Of a DNA stretch of 64,000 nucleotides, positions 62,426 through 64,000 are shown piece after piece (the stretch's first letter is position 1; the number at the start of each line of letters is the position of its first letter). The notes under the pieces are model-generated. The model made no database searches. It was not told the DNA's origin and saw only the letters and a list, made by a program, of their open reading frames with translations. Position numbers and translations under genes: made by a program. Source of the DNA: Porphyra umbilicalis (lineage: Eukaryota; Rhodophyta; Bangiophyceae; Bangiales; Bangiaceae); NCBI GenBank assembly GCA_002049455.2, contig KV918765.1, positions 62,001 through 126,000 on the forward strand, given 5' to 3'.

Positions 62426-64000
62426 TCACTCAACCCACCCTGGCAGCTCGTATCCATAATCAAAGAACAACTCCTCCCCGGCACACAGCGGCGCCTTGGC
62501 AAACAACCCGACTCTAATCTGGCCACACACGCTCAACAGCTTCGCCTCGACGTTGGCATGCTCCGTCGTGCGGTGGTTCATGAATTTCAGCCGGTTGCCC
62601 ACCCGTGTAGCGTCTATGTTCACCGTCTTGGTGATGGAGTACAGGAAGCTCACCCCCTTGGCGTCGTACACGCGCCCACGCGCTGCCGCCTCCGCATTTG
62701 AGATGAGTTCACCGACGTACTCACCAACAAAGTCGCCTTGCGCCGCACCTTCAGCAGCGAAGACACCGAATCCGTGAGCGTCCGAGCGACCAAGCACGCA
62801 ACGAACGCGGGCACCGACTTGGAGTTGGACGTTGCGACAGCGACGGCGGCCTACAACGCCTCCGGCAGCGACACCCCCGCTCTCAACGTCAGCCGCAATC
62901 AGCAACCCCGCTCCTCGTAGTACCTGCGCACCGGCACGGTGCACGCCGTCATCCGGTGAGTGAGGCGCACCGTCGACCCCAGTGCTTGGATGCCAATGCG
63001 CACCGCAAGTGTCGCAGGCATCGGGGTCGCACTCCCTGTCGACCGCGAAACACGGGCACTCATCCGTGTCGCACCTCGACGGCGGCACACATGCACACCA
63101 GATGCGACGACCGCACAACCGAGACCCAGGCGCTAGGACACTCTCGCCGATTGAGTGTGCAGAGCCCAAGCCTGCCGAAGACGGCGAGCCCGCCGTCCAG
63201 CGATACTGAGCGCACCCACACGTCTTCTCGCACGCCAACCCGGTGCGCGCGCACCGCCACCGCTCCTCTGTACACTCCCCGCTGTGAAAGCAGGGCGCAA
63301 AGTCGTGCACCTTGTCCGGCGCGCAGGGGTCGTCCTGGCTGTTGGTCGTGCCCGATTGACGGGAGGCGCGAGAGCTGCAAAGAGAGCAATGCGGGGCAGG
63401 GGAGCACTGCGACGCCGTTGCCGACCCCCCGCTGTCCTCGTCCAACCCGCCGGCGCAACTCCCCGCCGTCTCCTCAGAACTCCCGACAGCTTCCAGGCCA
63501 GGGTCCGGCAACGGCTGCTCCACCGGTGACGCGCAGAGCAGAGAGAGCCCCGGACCCTCCAAAAACTCAGCCACGCGGCGACACGTCTTGCCAGCCACAA
63601 ACCGAGCAAGGCGGCAGGTGTCCTGCACACCGACAATGTCAGCTCCCATCTGCAGCAGCCCCACCTGGTCGACTCGCCAACCGCCCACAGCACGAGGCAC
63701 GGAACGCATAACAGCTCGCACGCGGGGGTCGAGACGGCACTCAAAGCACCCACTGGCCGCCTGGGCGATTGCCGAGTGGTGGACTCGGGCGCGCCGCCCA
63801 CGCCACAGAGAAGACAACGACGGCCGCTGCCAGACGTCGTCGACACGTGCGACGTCCACATCCTCCGCATGAGTGGTTGGAGGCCGAGGAGCATCGGCGT
63901 CGCACCTCGCCGAGGAGGTACCAGCTACAACGGCCGAACCATCGCCAACAGAAGCGCCGACAGCGTTGCTAAAAGCGGGTGACCCAGTCCCGCCCGCAGT
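62426..64000 (-). CDS. E(z): Enhancer of zeste-like histone H3K27 methyltransferase (PRC2), 5' end outside window
   Basis: This is the catalytic subunit of Polycomb repressive complex 2, which methylates H3K27. The frame is open from the right edge of the window to a stop at 62426, so the start lies beyond 64000. In order, it shows a SANT2-like segment near 63.6 kb (CRLARFVAGKTCRRVAEFL; EZH2 has ...IGTKTCRQVYEF). A Ser/Gly-rich linker follows. The CXC region spans about 63.0-63.3 kb (CFHSGECTEERWRCARTGLA, then CDTDECPCFAVDRECDPDAC). The SET domain spans about 62.45-62.8 kb (DAHGFGVFAAEGAAQGDFVG, EYVGELISNAEAAARGRVYD, SFLYSITKTVNIDATRVGN and GEELFFDYGYELPGW). The CXC region is split by a longer spacer than usual. 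The motif that is normally NHSxNPNC reads NHRTTEHANVEAKLL. No intron is needed in the visible part. Confidence 0.9.
   Translation of the reverse strand, partial: TAGGTGSPAFSNAVGASVGDGSAVVAGTSSARCDADAPRPPTTHAEDVDVARVDDVWQRPSLSSLWRGRRARVHHSAIAQAASGCFECRLDPRVRAVMRSVPRAVGGWRVDQVGLLQMGADIVGVQDTCRLARFVAGKTCRRVAEFLEGPGLSLLCASPVEQPLPDPGLEAVGSSEETAGSCAGGLDEDSGGSATASQCSPAPHCSLCSSRASRQSGTTNSQDDPCAPDKVHDFAPCFHSGECTEERWRCARTGLACEKTCGCAQYRWTAGSPSSAGLGSAHSIGESVLAPGSRLCGRRIWCACVPPSRCDTDECPCFAVDRECDPDACDTCGAHWHPSTGVDGAPHSPDDGVHRAGAQVLRGAGLLIAADVESGGVAAGGVVGRRRCRNVQLQVGARVRCVLGRSDAHGFGVFAAEGAAQGDFVGEYVGELISNAEAAARGRVYDAKGVSFLYSITKTVNIDATRVGNRLKFMNHRTTEHANVEAKLLSVCGQIRVGLFAKAPLCAGEELFFDYGYELPGWVE

Overview
The window looks like nuclear DNA of a GC-rich, intron-poor photosynthetic eukaryote, most likely a bangiophycean red alga of the Porphyra/Pyropia type. 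The evidence is: spliced genes with short introns; a plastid-type glycyl-tRNA synthetase with fused alpha and beta chains behind a long N-terminal extension; typical eukaryotic genes (PP4R3, DENR, HVA22/REEP, a senescence/spartin-domain protein, Enhancer of zeste); very GC-rich coding sequence full of Ala/Gly/Pro runs; and many transposons and satellites of more balanced composition. The taxon is an inference. No ribosomal RNA, tRNA or organelle gene was seen.

Layout. 1-4.45 kb: an old, broken Ty1/Copia LTR element on the minus strand, with a TIR-bearing DNA transposon inside it. 4.5-10.6 kb: poor in genes, with one hypothetical ORF and two clusters of the palindrome GATTATAATC. 10.7-36.3 kb: the gene-rich core. 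It holds PP4R3 (+), a two-exon CUE-domain gene (-), plastid GlyRS (-), a secreted kelch-like protein (+), a two-exon HVA22/REEP gene (+), a senescence-domain gene (-), a four-exon DENR gene (-) and a SANT plus TFIIS-central-domain gene (-). 36.6-37.1 kb: a hAT-like MITE with a second, partial copy at 18.1 kb. 39.6-40.1 kb: a stranded C-terminal piece of an EgtD-type histidine methyltransferase. 42.8-48.4 kb: a Tnp2 (CACTA/EnSpm) transposase gene followed by a spliced gene of unknown function. 51.2-57.8 kb: two arrays of one satellite family (90/91 bp) on either side of a zinc-finger gene. 59.5-61.5 kb: a Tc1/mariner-type transposase ORF and a 149-bp satellite. 62.4 kb to the right edge: the 3' part of an Enhancer-of-zeste gene (SANT2, CXC and SET domains).

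The window shows two general things. First, six genes change reading frame at runs of 7-13 G or C. All but one of the changes I can assign go the same way, as if one base were missing. This suggests systematic under-calling of homopolymers in the assembly, although biological slippage is not excluded. Second, five of the six splice donors I could place read GTACGT and the sixth GTGCGT.

The host genes are housekeeping or regulatory and do not form a pathway. PP4R3 and E(z) point to phosphatase and chromatin control, DENR and GlyRS to translation, and HVA22 and the senescence protein to membrane and lipid biology.
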